Source: Anaerohalosphaeraceae bacterium
GTDB taxonomy: Bacteria; Planctomycetota; Phycisphaerae; Sedimentisphaerales; Anaerohalosphaeraceae
NCBI GenBank assembly: GCA_037479115.1
Contig: JBBFLK010000012.1
Coordinates: forward strand, 31,157 to 95,156
Length of the DNA stretch: 64,000 bases
Direction of reading: 5' to 3'
Shown: piece after piece, positions 26,967 through 36,014 of the stretch
Numbering within the stretch: the stretch's first letter is position 1
Layout of the letters: each line of letters starts with the position of its first letter
The notes under the pieces: model-generated
Told to the model about the DNA's origin: nothing
Seen by the model: the letters and a program-made list of their open reading frames with translations, nothing else
Databases searched by the model: none
Made by a program: the position numbers and the translations under genes

Positions 26967-28463
26967 ATGATCCCCGCCTTTCCCGACAGCCCCGCAGAGC
27001 ATTTTCTTCGGGAGCCGCTTGATTCGTTTCCGCTGAAATCTCCGCCGAAGACGCGTGCCGAATTGCAAGAGTTTCTGGAATCGCATCTGGGAATTCGCGT
27101 GCCGGCCGCATCGGTCTGTCCGGAGCACAGCAGCCCGATGGATTACCTTTGGCACAGCTGGCGCACGGATTTTCCCGCGCTGCGTCCGGCAGGGCAAATC
27201 AGCGGCGACTGCATCGTTTGGGCCAACCGCGGCGGAGGCAAAACACAGCTGGCGGCGATCGCAACGCTTTTGGAGGGACTTTTCAAAGAAGACTGCCGCA
27301 CACGCATTGTCGCCGGCTCGCTGGACCAGGCCGGACGAATGTATGAATATCTGACCGATTTTGTCCAGAGCGCCTTTCCCGAACAACTTGATGGCCGACT
27401 GCTCCGGGAGCGGTGCCGATTCAAAAACGGCACACAGGTTCGGCTTCTGGCCCAATCGCAGCGGGCCCTTCGCGGTCACCACGTGCAGAAACTCCGCTGC
27501 GATGAGGTCGAGCTGTTTGACGAGGCGATTTTCAGCGCCGGAAAGTTTTGTGTAAAAAGCCGCGGCGCTCTTCAGGGGGCGATGGAGTGTCTCAGTACGA
27601 TGCATCGTCCATGGGGGCTGATGCAGAAAATTCTGTCCGATGCCGCTGTTTCGGGCATTCCGATTTTCAAGTGGTGCCTCTGGGAGGTCATTCAGCGCTG
27701 CGGGCCCGAGCGAAGCTGCAGCCGATGCCCCCTCAACAGTGATTGTCAGGGCAGGGCGAGGCATTCCGACGGATTTCTGCTGATTGACGACTGCATTGCG
27801 CAGATGCGCCGCAGCAGCCGGGCGGCCTTTGAATCGGAGATGCTGTGCATCCGGCCCAATCTGGAGAATGCTGTCTTTGCAGATTTTGACCCGGCGGTGC
27901 ATGTCCGTCCGTTCGACCTGGACGCCGCCCTGCCGCTGTATCGGGCGATTGATTTCGGCTATGTTCATCCGTTTGTGTGCCTGTGGATTCAGGTTGACCG
28001 GGCCGGGACTGTGCGCGTGGTTGATGAGTATGTCCAGTCCCGCCGGACGCTGGCCGCCCATGCGGAGGAAATCAAGCGCCGCACACCCGGCGGACAGCCC
28101 GTTCGCACCTTCTGCGACCCGGCGGGCAAACAGCCCAGCGACGAAAGCGGGCTTACACCGGTGGAGGTCCTCAAATCCTGCGGCATTCCGGTTCAGTCCT
28201 GTCCGAGCCGCATCGAAAACGGTCTGGAGCTGATTCGCCGGCACCTTCGGGCTGGGGACGGCACCAGCCGGCTTCTGATTGCTTCCCGGTGCATCCGCCT
28301 GATTGAGGCCATGCAGAGCTATCACTATCCGGAGCGTCCGGCCGGCGGCTGCACAGAGACCCCCGTCAAAGACGGCGTCTATGACCACCCCATCGATGCA
28401 CTGCGGTACTTCTTTGTGAATTATTTCAAACCGAGCGGCAAGATTCGACAGGTCCGCTGGTAG
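26967..28463 (+). CDS. Phage-type terminase large subunit
   Basis: A 498-residue DNA-packaging ATPase/nuclease. The ATPase domain has Walker A at 86-93 (ANRGGGKT) and a Walker-B-like LRCDEVELFDEA near 175. The RNase H-like nuclease domain begins near 325 (YRAIDFGYVHPFVCLW), with further acidic positions in TFCDPAG and in VYDHPIDALRYFF near the end. Between the two domains is a four-cysteine cluster (CX5C, CX2C, CX5C; about 245-262), seen in some terminases and possibly a metal site. Ribosome site GAAGGAGAG. No small subunit is adjacent, and no phage gene follows; portal and capsid genes come 10 kb later in the same direction. All motor motifs look intact. Confidence 0.87.
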   Translation: MIPAFPDSPAEHFLREPLDSFPLKSPPKTRAELQEFLESHLGIRVPAASVCPEHSSPMDYLWHSWRTDFPALRPAGQISGDCIVWANRGGGKTQLAAIATLLEGLFKEDCRTRIVAGSLDQAGRMYEYLTDFVQSAFPEQLDGRLLRERCRFKNGTQVRLLAQSQRALRGHHVQKLRCDEVELFDEAIFSAGKFCVKSRGALQGAMECLSTMHRPWGLMQKILSDAAVSGIPIFKWCLWEVIQRCGPERSCSRCPLNSDCQGRARHSDGFLLIDDCIAQMRRSSRAAFESEMLCIRPNLENAVFADFDPAVHVRPFDLDAALPLYRAIDFGYVHPFVCLWIQVDRAGTVRVVDEYVQSRRTLAAHAEEIKRRTPGGQPVRTFCDPAGKQPSDESGLTPVEVLKSCGIPVQSCPSRIENGLELIRRHLRAGDGTSRLLIASRCIRLIEAMQSYHYPERPAGGCTETPVKDGVYDHPIDALRYFFVNYFKPSGKIRQVRW

Positions 28464-28531
28464 CGGCCGGAAAGGAATGGAAGCGGTGTTTGCGGCCGGA
28501 TACAATAAACTGCTTTCGAGGAGCTTCAGTT

Positions 28532-30268
28532 ATGAATCGATTGACGGGATGTTTACGGATTGTCGCTGGACTGATTTTGACGGCGTGTGTTTTTGCCGCC
28601 GAGCCGTCAGAACAGCCGGCCCGGCGGGTGATGGCGTTTTACTATCCGTGGTACGGCACCCCCGACGGCCCGGGCGGGGCAGGCCGAGTCGTTCACTGGG
28701 GGCGCATCAATCCGGACAAACGGGATATTTCCGACAGCACACACTATCCGCGCGGCGGGGCCTATGATTCCCACTGTCCGCAGGTGATAGACCGGCACTG
28801 CCGACAGGCCCAGGACAGCGGCATCGATACGCTGATTGTCAGCTGGTGGGGAGCGGGTTCTTATGAAGACCGCGCGATGCCGCAAATCCTCGATGCCTGC
28901 CGGCGGTACGGCCTGACGGCGACGGTTTATTACGAAACAGTTCCCCCGCCGCAGACGCCGCAGTCGGCCTGCAGCGACATTCTCCGCAATGTGCTGCAAA
29001 AATATGCTTCGCATCCGGCCTGGCTCCGGCACAACGGCAAACCGGTCGTTTTTGTGTACGGCAGGGCCGTCGAGGAAATCGGGCTGCTCGGCTGGCATCA
29101 GGTCAAACAGCGGCTGGAAGCCGAGTTTCCGGGCGGGGCGGTTCTGATTGGCGACGGTTTTTCCTATGGGACGGCGGCGGTCTTTGACGGGCTTCACACC
29201 TACAATCCCGCCGGTGAGCTGGCCGGCAAAACATTGCCGCAGCTGCGAACCTGGTGTGCCCAAACCTATCCCCAATGGATTCAAACAGCCCGACAGCAGG
29301 GCCGAATCGCCGCCTTAACCGTTATTCCCGGATATGATGATACCAAGATTCGCACGCCGGGCCTGAAGGTGCCTCGCCTGGATGGCAAACTTTATGCTTT
29401 GCAATGGGAGGCGGCCGTCCGGGCGGCGCCCGACTGGATTCTGATTACCAGTTTTAATGAGTGGCACGAGGGCAGTGAAATAGAGCCGTCGGTCGAATAC
29501 GGTGATGCCTATTTGAAACTCACCGTCTGCTTCAGCCACGAGTTTCGAGCGATGCTTCACGCCCCCAAAACGGTTGAACCGGTTTTGTCGGCGGATGTCC
29601 AGAAACAGCTGCAGGAGGCATTCACAAAACGGTCGGCTGCTGTGCTGCCGGAGCCGTCCTCGACGGCGTTTTGGCTTTTGCTGAAACAAAAAAGCGATTT
29701 GAAAATCCTGTCGTGGGAAGAGGTGGTCGGCGGGGACTTAACGAAGGAGCGTTATTCGATGGTGCTGTATGCCGGCGGCGAGACCTATCGCACAACAGTT
29801 TTTCAGGAGGGCGATGTCCGCCGTGCGCTGGAAGCCTATGTCAAATCCGGCGGCATTCTGGCGGTGCTGCCCGCGCAGCCCTGGCCGTTTTATTACAACG
29901 AACACGGACAGGTCGTAAACGATGCAGCCCGATACGGCCTCACACTCAATGGGGGCTGGGAGCAGCCGCCTGCCGACAAAGAATTGTTTTTCGAACCCTC
30001 GTCAGAGAGGAAGGTCCTTTCCCAACCTATTCCGTTTCCGGCCTCCGGAGACCGCCGCTGGCGTCCGTTTGTTCGCAGTCCGCATCACGTCGAATGCCGG
30101 CCGCTCCTTGTGCTCAAAGACCGGCAGGGCCATTCCTATGGGGACGGCCTGGTCCTTGCCAAAACCGCCGACGGCGGCACCATCGCCTACGGCTGGTTCG
30201 GTTTGCTCAACACCCCGCAGGCCGAGGTCGTCCTGGCGGAATTATTCCTGCAATTGTCGGAAAAATAA
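28532..30268 (+). CDS. Secreted GH99-like endo-mannosidase-type glycoside hydrolase
   Basis: About 578 residues from the ATG at 28532 (GAGGAG upstream); the frame also opens 14 codons earlier. A signal peptide (IVAGLILTACVFA) precedes a GH99-like TIM barrel: MAFYYPWYGTPDGPGG, DTLIVSWWGAGSYED and the catalytic region ITSFNEWHEGSEIEPS, in which the two glutamates correspond to the active site of GH99. The last 200 residues form a separate domain with a glutamine-amidotransferase-like look (YVKSGGILAVLPAQPWP), unassigned. GH99 enzymes cut alpha-mannosyl linkages inside glycans; the substrate here is not known. It follows the terminase gene after about 70 bp without any functional link. Confidence 0.85.
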   Translation: MNRLTGCLRIVAGLILTACVFAAEPSEQPARRVMAFYYPWYGTPDGPGGAGRVVHWGRINPDKRDISDSTHYPRGGAYDSHCPQVIDRHCRQAQDSGIDTLIVSWWGAGSYEDRAMPQILDACRRYGLTATVYYETVPPPQTPQSACSDILRNVLQKYASHPAWLRHNGKPVVFVYGRAVEEIGLLGWHQVKQRLEAEFPGGAVLIGDGFSYGTAAVFDGLHTYNPAGELAGKTLPQLRTWCAQTYPQWIQTARQQGRIAALTVIPGYDDTKIRTPGLKVPRLDGKLYALQWEAAVRAAPDWILITSFNEWHEGSEIEPSVEYGDAYLKLTVCFSHEFRAMLHAPKTVEPVLSADVQKQLQEAFTKRSAAVLPEPSSTAFWLLLKQKSDLKILSWEEVVGGDLTKERYSMVLYAGGETYRTTVFQEGDVRRALEAYVKSGGILAVLPAQPWPFYYNEHGQVVNDAARYGLTLNGGWEQPPADKELFFEPSSERKVLSQPIPFPASGDRRWRPFVRSPHHVECRPLLVLKDRQGHSYGDGLVLAKTADGGTIAYGWFGLLNTPQAEVVLAELFLQLSEK

Positions 30269-30500
30269 GTTTTTATCGGACACGGAGAAGGCGGCTGTTT
30301 TCGAACAGGATGGCAGGTTTTTTCTTGAAAAAATTGACGATAAATTGATAAAATAGGCAAAATTGCTTTGCTTTTTACAGAAAAACGTCGGGGTGAGGAC
30401 GAAGAAGAAAGCCGCCGGCAGCACATTGATGGGGGCATTCCAAACGACCCTGCCTTGACAGAGTGTTCCCAAAAGTACTGCGTTTGAAAGGAGAATTGTT

Positions 30501-31634
30501 ATGTTCGGCAGGACGTTTGCAAGAGGGCTGGCGGGGTGGATGTTAGTTTGGATGGCGGCGGCGACGGCGGGCGATTTGAATCCCTCGGCTCCGCCCACAA
30601 GCGGGACGATGAAGCCCCTGGACCAGATTGAGCCCCGCATTGCGGTTTGTGCGGCCAATACGCCGGGTGACAGCGCCTATACGTATATAATTTCCCAACC
30701 GGGCAGCTATTATCTGACGGACAATGTCATTGTGCCCACCAACAAAGGCGGCATTCGGGTGATGGCCGACCATGTGACACTCGATTTGATGGGTTTCCGG
30801 ATTGAAAATACCTTTGTCGGCACAAAAGGGGCGGATGGAATCGCTCTGGCGGGGGGGACGAGAAAAAATATTGTTATTAAGAACGGAACCATCCGCGCCT
30901 TTCGTTGCGGAATTTCCAACAGCTCCCTCAATGACGCGGATGTTCAGATTCTGGGGATTGCCGTTTTCAGCAATGTCAATCACGGCATTTATCTGAATAC
31001 CAGCACCACCGATACAACGACCGGCGGCGGAATCATTGTTCGAGACTGTATAGCGGAAAACAACGGCATGACCGGAATCTCTGTTGGCAACAGTGCAAAG
31101 GTGGAACGCTGCACGGCCAATCGGAATCAGACAGGGATTTCCACCGGCGAAGGCGGCATCATTCGCGGATGCAATACATCTTACAATACGCAGGTCGGCA
31201 TTGCAGCCGGAGAAAATAATCTGATAGAAAACAATGTCAGCAGCCGCAACGGACAAAGCGGGATTACGACCAATTCGACCAGCACCATACGCGGCAACAG
31301 TGTTTACTACAACGGCGATTATGGGATTTTTGCCGGCTACGGCAGTGTTGTGACGGACAATACCGTCCGGTCGAATCAGAACCACGGGATTCGTGCCTAT
31401 AGTGCGTGTGTTCTCAGCGGCAATACATGCTCCAACAATCAGGCCAGCGGCATCTTTGTCATCGTGGGTTCGACGGTTGTGAGGAATTCGGCCTATATGA
31501 ATCAGCAGAACGGTATTTACGCCTCCGGATGTCTGGTGGATCAGAACACCTGCGTGAACAACAATCAAAGCGGCGGCAGCTACGTGAATCTCTATACCTC
31601 CGGCTGCACGGTCGGGACCAATCATGCCCCGTAG
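30501..31634 (+). CDS. Secreted right-handed beta-helix protein (PbH1/NosD-like repeats)
   Basis: A 377-residue protein with an N-terminal signal sequence and a long parallel beta-helix. From residue 90 on there are repeated turns rich in Gly, Asn and Ile such as NGMTGISVGNSAKVERC, NRNQTGIS, NTQVGIAAGENNLIENNV and NQNHGIRAYSACVLSGNTCS. Such helices are found in polysaccharide lyases and surface proteins; no catalytic residues are obvious. Ribosome site AAAGGAG. The GW-repeat protein follows 27 bp downstream, so they are likely co-expressed and exported. Confidence 0.85.
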   Translation: MFGRTFARGLAGWMLVWMAAATAGDLNPSAPPTSGTMKPLDQIEPRIAVCAANTPGDSAYTYIISQPGSYYLTDNVIVPTNKGGIRVMADHVTLDLMGFRIENTFVGTKGADGIALAGGTRKNIVIKNGTIRAFRCGISNSSLNDADVQILGIAVFSNVNHGIYLNTSTTDTTTGGGIIVRDCIAENNGMTGISVGNSAKVERCTANRNQTGISTGEGGIIRGCNTSYNTQVGIAAGENNLIENNVSSRNGQSGITTNSTSTIRGNSVYYNGDYGIFAGYGSVVTDNTVRSNQNHGIRAYSACVLSGNTCSNNQASGIFVIVGSTVVRNSAYMNQQNGIYASGCLVDQNTCVNNNQSGGSYVNLYTSGCTVGTNHAP

Positions 31635-31661
31635 CCGTCGGGATTCAAAGGAGAAGAAACG

Positions 31662-32264
31662 ATGAAAAACCGGTGGATGATCTGGCTGGTTGTGCTGGGG
31701 GCGTTTGGACGGGCGGAAAACATTGACCCCTACAACACGGGCTCCCAATACGGCTGGGCGGAGAACGCCGGCTGGCTCAATGCCGAGCCGGATGTCGGCG
31801 GCGGAATGCAGCTGGACGCCAATCAGGTCAGCGGCTGGGTCTGGGCGGAAAACATCGGCTGGATTAATCTGCACTGCGTCAATACCAACAACTGCCGCAA
31901 TGTGCGGTTCGGCGTGGCCAATGACGGCGCCGGCAATCTTTCCGGCTTTGCCTGGGGAGAGAATGTCGGCTGGATCAACTTCGCTCCGACCTACGGCGGT
32001 GTGACGATTGATTCTCAGGGGCGGATGAGCGGCTGGGCCTGGGGCGAAAACATCGGCTGGATTCGATTTGACGGGACCCAAATCTGGTCCGTGCGGGTGT
32101 GTATCGTGACGCTCGATGATTTGGCCAATTTCGCCTCCGACTGGCTGGCGGTCGGCTCGCTGCCGGCAAATCTGGACCTGACGAATGCGGTGGACTTGGC
32201 GGACTTTGCCCTCTTTGCACAAAAATGGCTGACCTACTGCCCCGACGGCTGGCCGCTCAAATAA
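31662..32264 (+). CDS. Secreted GW-repeat protein with dockerin-like tail
   Basis: A 200-residue exported protein. After the signal peptide there are five repeats of the type GWAWGENIGWI (YGWAENAGWL, GWVWAENIGWI, GFAWGENVGWI, GWAWGENIGWI), which probably form a small beta-propeller or lectin-like fold. The C-terminal 55 residues resemble half-dockerin modules of planctomycetes (LDDLANFASDWL, then NAVDLADFALFAQKWL). Function unknown; likely cell-surface attached or part of an extracellular assembly. Confidence 0.8.
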   Translation: MKNRWMIWLVVLGAFGRAENIDPYNTGSQYGWAENAGWLNAEPDVGGGMQLDANQVSGWVWAENIGWINLHCVNTNNCRNVRFGVANDGAGNLSGFAWGENVGWINFAPTYGGVTIDSQGRMSGWAWGENIGWIRFDGTQIWSVRVCIVTLDDLANFASDWLAVGSLPANLDLTNAVDLADFALFAQKWLTYCPDGWPLK

Positions 32265-32332
32265 ATCAGAACCACCTGATTTGCCCCATCCTTCTTCCCG
32301 CCAACTGATAACTGAAGCTCTGGGCGAGAAAA

Positions 32333-32360
32333 AATAGCCCCGGGCGATCAGCCCGGGGAA
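32333..32360 (+). repeat. Dispersed palindromic element, GGGC-type copy 1
   Basis: AATAG followed by the perfect arms CCCCGGGC and GCCCGGGG around GATCA. Two heptamers of the ACTGATA type lie 20 bp upstream, as in the array at 8344. Confidence 0.9.
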
Positions 32361-32376
32361 AGATGGGGATGGGATT

Positions 32377-32435
32377 TCCTGCTCTTTTTCCCCGCCCTGG
32401 CGGACGGGGCTATTCTTCAGCGTCCGGCGTCCAGT
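32377..32435 (-). repeat. Dispersed palindromic element, inverted GTCC-type copy
   Basis: Perfect 59-bp reverse complement of 8498-8556, 24 kb away. It is arranged head to head with the neighbouring GGGC-type copy, like the paired units of bacterial REP/BIME elements. Confidence 0.95.
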
Positions 32436-32498
32436 AACCAGCCGAAAAGCGGGGGCCAAAATCTCTTCTGTCAATTGGCGGAGAATCTCGGCGAGGAA

Positions 32499-32527
32499 AA
32501 TAGCCCCGGGCGATCAGCCCGGGGAAA
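32499..32527 (+). repeat. Dispersed palindromic element, GGGC-type copy 2
   Basis: Same core as copy 1 (AATAG, CCCCGGGC-GATCA-GCCCGGGG, AAA), preceded by GGCGAGGAA. Confidence 0.9.
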
Positions 32528-32643
32528 AAGAAGCGGCGTTGTTTTCTATATTTTTCTCTGATAGAAAGGTTTTTTCCGGTGTTAAAAAACCCGTCGGCTC
32601 GGGAAGCTTCCGGTCCGCCGGTGTGCAGGGCGGTTGCGAGGAA

Positions 32644-32672
32644 AATAGCCCCGGGCGATCAGCCCGGGGAAA
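32644..32672 (+). repeat. Dispersed palindromic element, GGGC-type copy 3
   Basis: Same core, preceded by GGGCGGTTGCGAGGAA. The flanks on both sides resemble those of the copy at 35880-35908 because both sit behind duplicated chemoreceptor genes. Confidence 0.9.
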
Positions 32673-32731
32673 CCAGACGCGTCCTTTTTCCTGTTCTTCT
32701 CTTCCAAACGTCCATTTCAGAAAGAAAACAA

Positions 32732-32759
32732 AACGGGCCGGGATGGTTTCCGGCCCGTT
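32732..32759 (-). terminator. Terminator of the first chemoreceptor gene
   Basis: Read on the minus strand: AACGGGCCGG, loop, CCGGCCCGTT, then TTGTTTTC. It is 24 bp past the stop codon. Confidence 0.8.
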
Positions 32760-32782
32760 CTGTCTGTGAGTATGCTGACGGT

Positions 32783-34600
32783 TTATCCGTTGAAGTCTTT
32801 GAAGTCGTCCTCGAGGGGGATGACTTGGCTGGGTTCGGGCTTATTCGCTGCGGGCGCCGTCTTGGGCTTGGCAGCGGCCTTGCCTTTCCCCTTGCCTTCG
32901 GCGATATGATGGAAGGTCTGGTCGGTCAGGGACAGCCGCGGGGGTTTTTTCGCAGATGCCGCCGGTGCGGAATGGGAGGAAAGGGTCTGCGTCTGTCCGC
33001 TGCTGCCGTCCACGAGGGCTACCAGCTGCTGGACGACGGTGTGCATCTGCTGGGCCTGAGCGGACAGTTCTTCGGCGGCGCTGGCAGACTCTTCGGCCGC
33101 GGCCGCATTCTGCTGCGTAACCTTATCCATCTGGGATACGGCCGTATTAATCTGCTCAATGCCCTGGGCCTGTTCGGTGCTGGCGGCGGCGATTTCGGCG
33201 ACCAGGTCGGTGGTTTTTCCGACGTGGGCGACGATTTCCTCCAGTTTTTTGCTGACCTCGGTGGAGATTTCGACGCCGTTTTTGGCATTTTTGACGGAAC
33301 CTTCAATGAGGGCGGCGGTATTTTTGGCCGCTTCCGCGGACCGCATGGCCAGGTTTCGTACTTCTTCGGCGACGACGGCGAATCCCTTTCCGGCCTCCCC
33401 GGCTCGTGCGGCCTCGACGGCGGCGTTAAGGGCCAGCAGGTTGGTCTGGAAGGCGATTTCGTCGATGACCTTGATGATTTTGGAGGTCTCATCGGCGCTC
33501 TTTTGGATGTCGTTGATGGCCAGGGTCATCCGTTTCATGGCCTCGGCGCCGTCGTGAGCGGCGGATTTGGCCTGAGCGGCGAGGGTGTTGGCCTGCTGGG
33601 CGTTGTCGGCGTTCTGCTTGGTCATGGAGGACATTTCCTCCAGAGAGGAGGAGGTTTCCTGGAGTCCGGCGGCTTGTTCAGTTGCACCTTGGGCCAGCGA
33701 TTGTGAAGCACTGGACACCTGTCCGGAGGCACTGTGAATCTGTTCAGATGCCTCATGGAGTGAATCAATAACCCGCTTGAGCGGTTTGAGGATGGAGCGG
33801 CTGATGCCCAGAGCCAAAATGCTGACGGTTAAGCCCGCCGCAATGCTGACAGCCAGGAAAACCGCAATGGTTCTTTGGGCTGCTTTCTGGATGGCGGCAG
33901 CGGTTTGAATCGTCTCTTCTTTTTTCGCATTAACCAGCTGCCGTTTGGCGTCAGCCGTTTGTTTTTTGGCTTCTACGGCCTTCATCGTGGCGGCAATTTC
34001 TTGTTCGAGGGCCTGCTGGAGTTTGTCAATTTTGTCCCGCATGGCGTCAAAGGCCTGGGCCGCACTGCCGCCGTTGCTCGATTTGCGGGCCCAAACCAGC
34101 TTTTCCGCCGAAGCCGACTGCTCAAGAACCCTGCGGGTTTTGCCCTTCCAGTTTTCAAATTCCGCCAGAAATTCCTTATAAAGCTGACGGGTTTGGTCGG
34201 TTTGGAAACAGACAGAGGCCTTTTCCATCCGAGCGGCGGCCTGGTCGATATTTTCCGTATGCACCGCTTCCACAGCTTTCAGTTCGTCCGTGTCAGATGC
34301 AGCCAGAGCCATCTTTTCCGCAACAAGGGCCTGATGCACATCTCGGTCCGCCTCGAGCATCAGGGCGATGCCGTCCTGCATCTGCTGAAGCTGCTGAATG
34401 TCTGTGTTGATCAGCGGAAGGAAGGTCTCTTCAATCAGCGGATTGATTTCCTTGTCAATCAGAGCCGTAAAGGCCTGATTGACGCTCTGGTCAAACTGCT
34501 GTGTTGTCCGGCGAAGTGCCTGCCAGGTAATCAGCGACAGCACAGCCAGAACCGCCAGCGGAACAATCGCCAGCACGCCGATTTTTCTTTGGATCACCAT
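32783..34600 (-). CDS. Methyl-accepting chemotaxis protein 1
   Basis: A 605-residue receptor. Membrane helices at about 9-29 and 240-262 enclose a periplasmic helical-bundle domain of about 210 residues, probably a four-helix bundle. HAMP follows, then the signalling domain with the conserved tip [29 protein letters not shown] region (in two halves around residue 390). After it comes a low-complexity Ala/Lys linker and an acidic end EDDFKDFNG. The last 310 residues are almost identical to the second receptor (36015-38021); only the sensor parts differ. Ribosome site AAAGGGAA. Just downstream of a soluble sensor-like gene and probably co-transcribed with it. No CheA in the window. Confidence 0.95.
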   Translation of the reverse strand: MVIQRKIGVLAIVPLAVLAVLSLITWQALRRTTQQFDQSVNQAFTALIDKEINPLIEETFLPLINTDIQQLQQMQDGIALMLEADRDVHQALVAEKMALAASDTDELKAVEAVHTENIDQAAARMEKASVCFQTDQTRQLYKEFLAEFENWKGKTRRVLEQSASAEKLVWARKSSNGGSAAQAFDAMRDKIDKLQQALEQEIAATMKAVEAKKQTADAKRQLVNAKKEETIQTAAAIQKAAQRTIAVFLAVSIAAGLTVSILALGISRSILKPLKRVIDSLHEASEQIHSASGQVSSASQSLAQGATEQAAGLQETSSSLEEMSSMTKQNADNAQQANTLAAQAKSAAHDGAEAMKRMTLAINDIQKSADETSKIIKVIDEIAFQTNLLALNAAVEAARAGEAGKGFAVVAEEVRNLAMRSAEAAKNTAALIEGSVKNAKNGVEISTEVSKKLEEIVAHVGKTTDLVAEIAAASTEQAQGIEQINTAVSQMDKVTQQNAAAAEESASAAEELSAQAQQMHTVVQQLVALVDGSSGQTQTLSSHSAPAASAKKPPRLSLTDQTFHHIAEGKGKGKAAAKPKTAPAANKPEPSQVIPLEDDFKDFNG

Positions 34601-34651
34601 AAACGGTTCCCTTTCTGTCTGCGAGAGTTGGTAGCAGGTTCAGCATCCCGA

Positions 34652-35335
34652 TTACAGTTTGTCCACTTTCACGCCCCAGCACACAGCCCCGATCACGTTG
34701 CCTTCCGGGTCTATAATCGGCAGAGAAACCTTCTGGTCCACACTGTCGGTGGATTTGTCGTATTTGCGTTTCTCAATAATCAGGCCGCCTTTGCCTTCAT
34801 TAAAGGACTTTTGCCACTTCGGCTCGTCACCCTGCCAGTAGTCGGAGGTCATCACATTTTGCCCGACATTGGCGCCCTGATTGTCCATCACAAAGCATTC
34901 GCCGATCAGATTGGGCAGGACTTCCTTAACCAGCCGCTTGATTTCCGCCGCACAGGCATTGCCCAGTTTTTCCTTGTGAATCGGCAGTTCTTCCTCGGCC
35001 TTCTGCCACTGCTCATCAATCTTCTTGATTTCATCCAGCGAAACGCCCTTGGCGTTCTGGGCCGCTGTTTCCTTGACAAATACCGGATTGGTGCACAGCG
35101 GAAGCAGCTTTTCCGTGATGAATTTCTGCAGTTTGGCGTGCGATTCCGTCAGCTGCTTTTTTTCATCGTCCGTTTTGGCTTCGGACAAATCCGGTGCTGC
35201 TTCTGAAGCGGCCTTGGTCAACTGCTCCAGAAGAGCCGTCACCTTCGGATTGACTTTCGGTTCTTCATCGGCGGCCAAAAGAATCCCTGTCAGGACAGCA
35301 AAAGCAACCCACACAAGCGCATGTTTTGTTTTCAT
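34652..35335 (-). CDS. Secreted PDC/Cache-like periplasmic sensor protein
   Basis: A 227-residue protein with a cleavable signal peptide (about 1-21) and no other membrane segment. The mature part begins with long charged helices (about 30-140) and ends in a PAS-like/Cache-type beta-sheet: FVMDNQGANVGQN, a DYWQGDEPKWQKSF stretch and SLPIIDPEGNVIGAVCWGV, a pattern usually found inside the sensor domain of chemoreceptors or kinases. It ends 51 bp before the chemoreceptor gene. It may bind a small ligand and pass this to the receptor, as periplasmic binding proteins do. Ribosome site TGGAG. Confidence 0.7.
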   Translation of the reverse strand: MKTKHALVWVAFAVLTGILLAADEEPKVNPKVTALLEQLTKAASEAAPDLSEAKTDDEKKQLTESHAKLQKFITEKLLPLCTNPVFVKETAAQNAKGVSLDEIKKIDEQWQKAEEELPIHKEKLGNACAAEIKRLVKEVLPNLIGECFVMDNQGANVGQNVMTSDYWQGDEPKWQKSFNEGKGGLIIEKRKYDKSTDSVDQKVSLPIIDPEGNVIGAVCWGVKVDKL

Positions 35336-35732
35336 AGGCGGTCTCCATTAAAAAAGTTGAACGGTTTTGTTTACAGCCAATCAGGATGTGAATCGGAGAA
35401 GTAAACGACTCTGTTTGATTCCATAAAAGAACAGCGGCGGCTCCTCGGGATATTTTCGGATAGACCCGCCGGAAAACATTGATAGATTCGACGAACCCTA
35501 TAAAAGGGTTTAGTAAAATTTTTCTTTCCGCCCTTTCAGTTATTCATTCGGTTAAAACACAAATACGGCTGTTCTCCTCTGGAGGATTATCAGACTTTTT
35601 GTTTGTATAGCCTTTTCACAATATTTCGTTTTGGGGAGAGTTTCTTTTTTATGAGACTTTCTTCAGAGAACGAAAACCCCCGGCGGGGCAAGAAGGTTCT
35701 GATTTGCCGGCGTGTTGGGCGGCTGCAAGGAG

Positions 35733-35761
35733 AATAGCCCCGGGCGATAAGCCCGGGGAAA
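35733..35761 (+). repeat. Dispersed palindromic element, GGGC-type copy 4
   Basis: AATAG, then CCCCGGGC-GATAA-GCCCGGGG and AAA; preceded by GGGCGGCTGCAAGGAG. Confidence 0.9.
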
Positions 35762-35879
35762 CGAGAAGTATTCTTTCTCTTTTTTTTTCAGGGAGGTTCA
35801 GAGATTTCCGTTGTGCGAAAAAAAACCCCGGCGGGTTGGGATTGTTGCCGACTCGCTGAGATGTTGGGCGGTTGCGAGG

Positions 35880-35908
35880 AAATAGCCCCGGGCGATAAGC
35901 CCGGGGAA
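35880..35908 (+). repeat. Dispersed palindromic element, GGGC-type copy 5
   Basis: Same core with GATAA loop, preceded by GGGCGGTTGCGAGG. Corresponds in position to copy 3 behind the other chemoreceptor. Confidence 0.9.
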
Positions 35909-35964
35909 ACGAGACCTTTTTCCTGTTCTTCTCTTCAAAACTTCCATTTCAGAAAGAAAACAAA

Positions 35965-35990
35965 ACGGGCCGGGATGGTTTCCGGCCCGG
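35965..35990 (-). terminator. Terminator of the second chemoreceptor gene
   Basis: On the minus strand CGGGCCGG, loop, CCGGCCCG, followed by TTTTGTTTTC. A near copy of 32732-32759. Confidence 0.8.
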
Positions 35991-36014
35991 TCTGTCTGTG
36001 AGTATGCTGACGGC

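Larger units (their letters stand above)
35336..36014. other. Repeat-containing spacer between the two chemoreceptor units
   Basis: A 679-bp gene-free stretch. It holds a small hairpin (AACCCT/AGGGTT near 35494) followed by T-rich DNA, two copies of the dispersed palindrome (35733 and 35880), and the terminator of the second chemoreceptor. The right part is a diverged copy of the sequence downstream of the first chemoreceptor. Confidence 0.8.

Noticed and set aside
26898..28505. A 535-codon frame opposite the terminase
   Set aside because: Antisense to intact terminase motifs and without recognisable domains.
30543..32474. A 643-codon frame opposite the beta-helix and GW-repeat genes
   Set aside because: Its length comes from the repeats of the two genes on the other strand; no start signal or domain.
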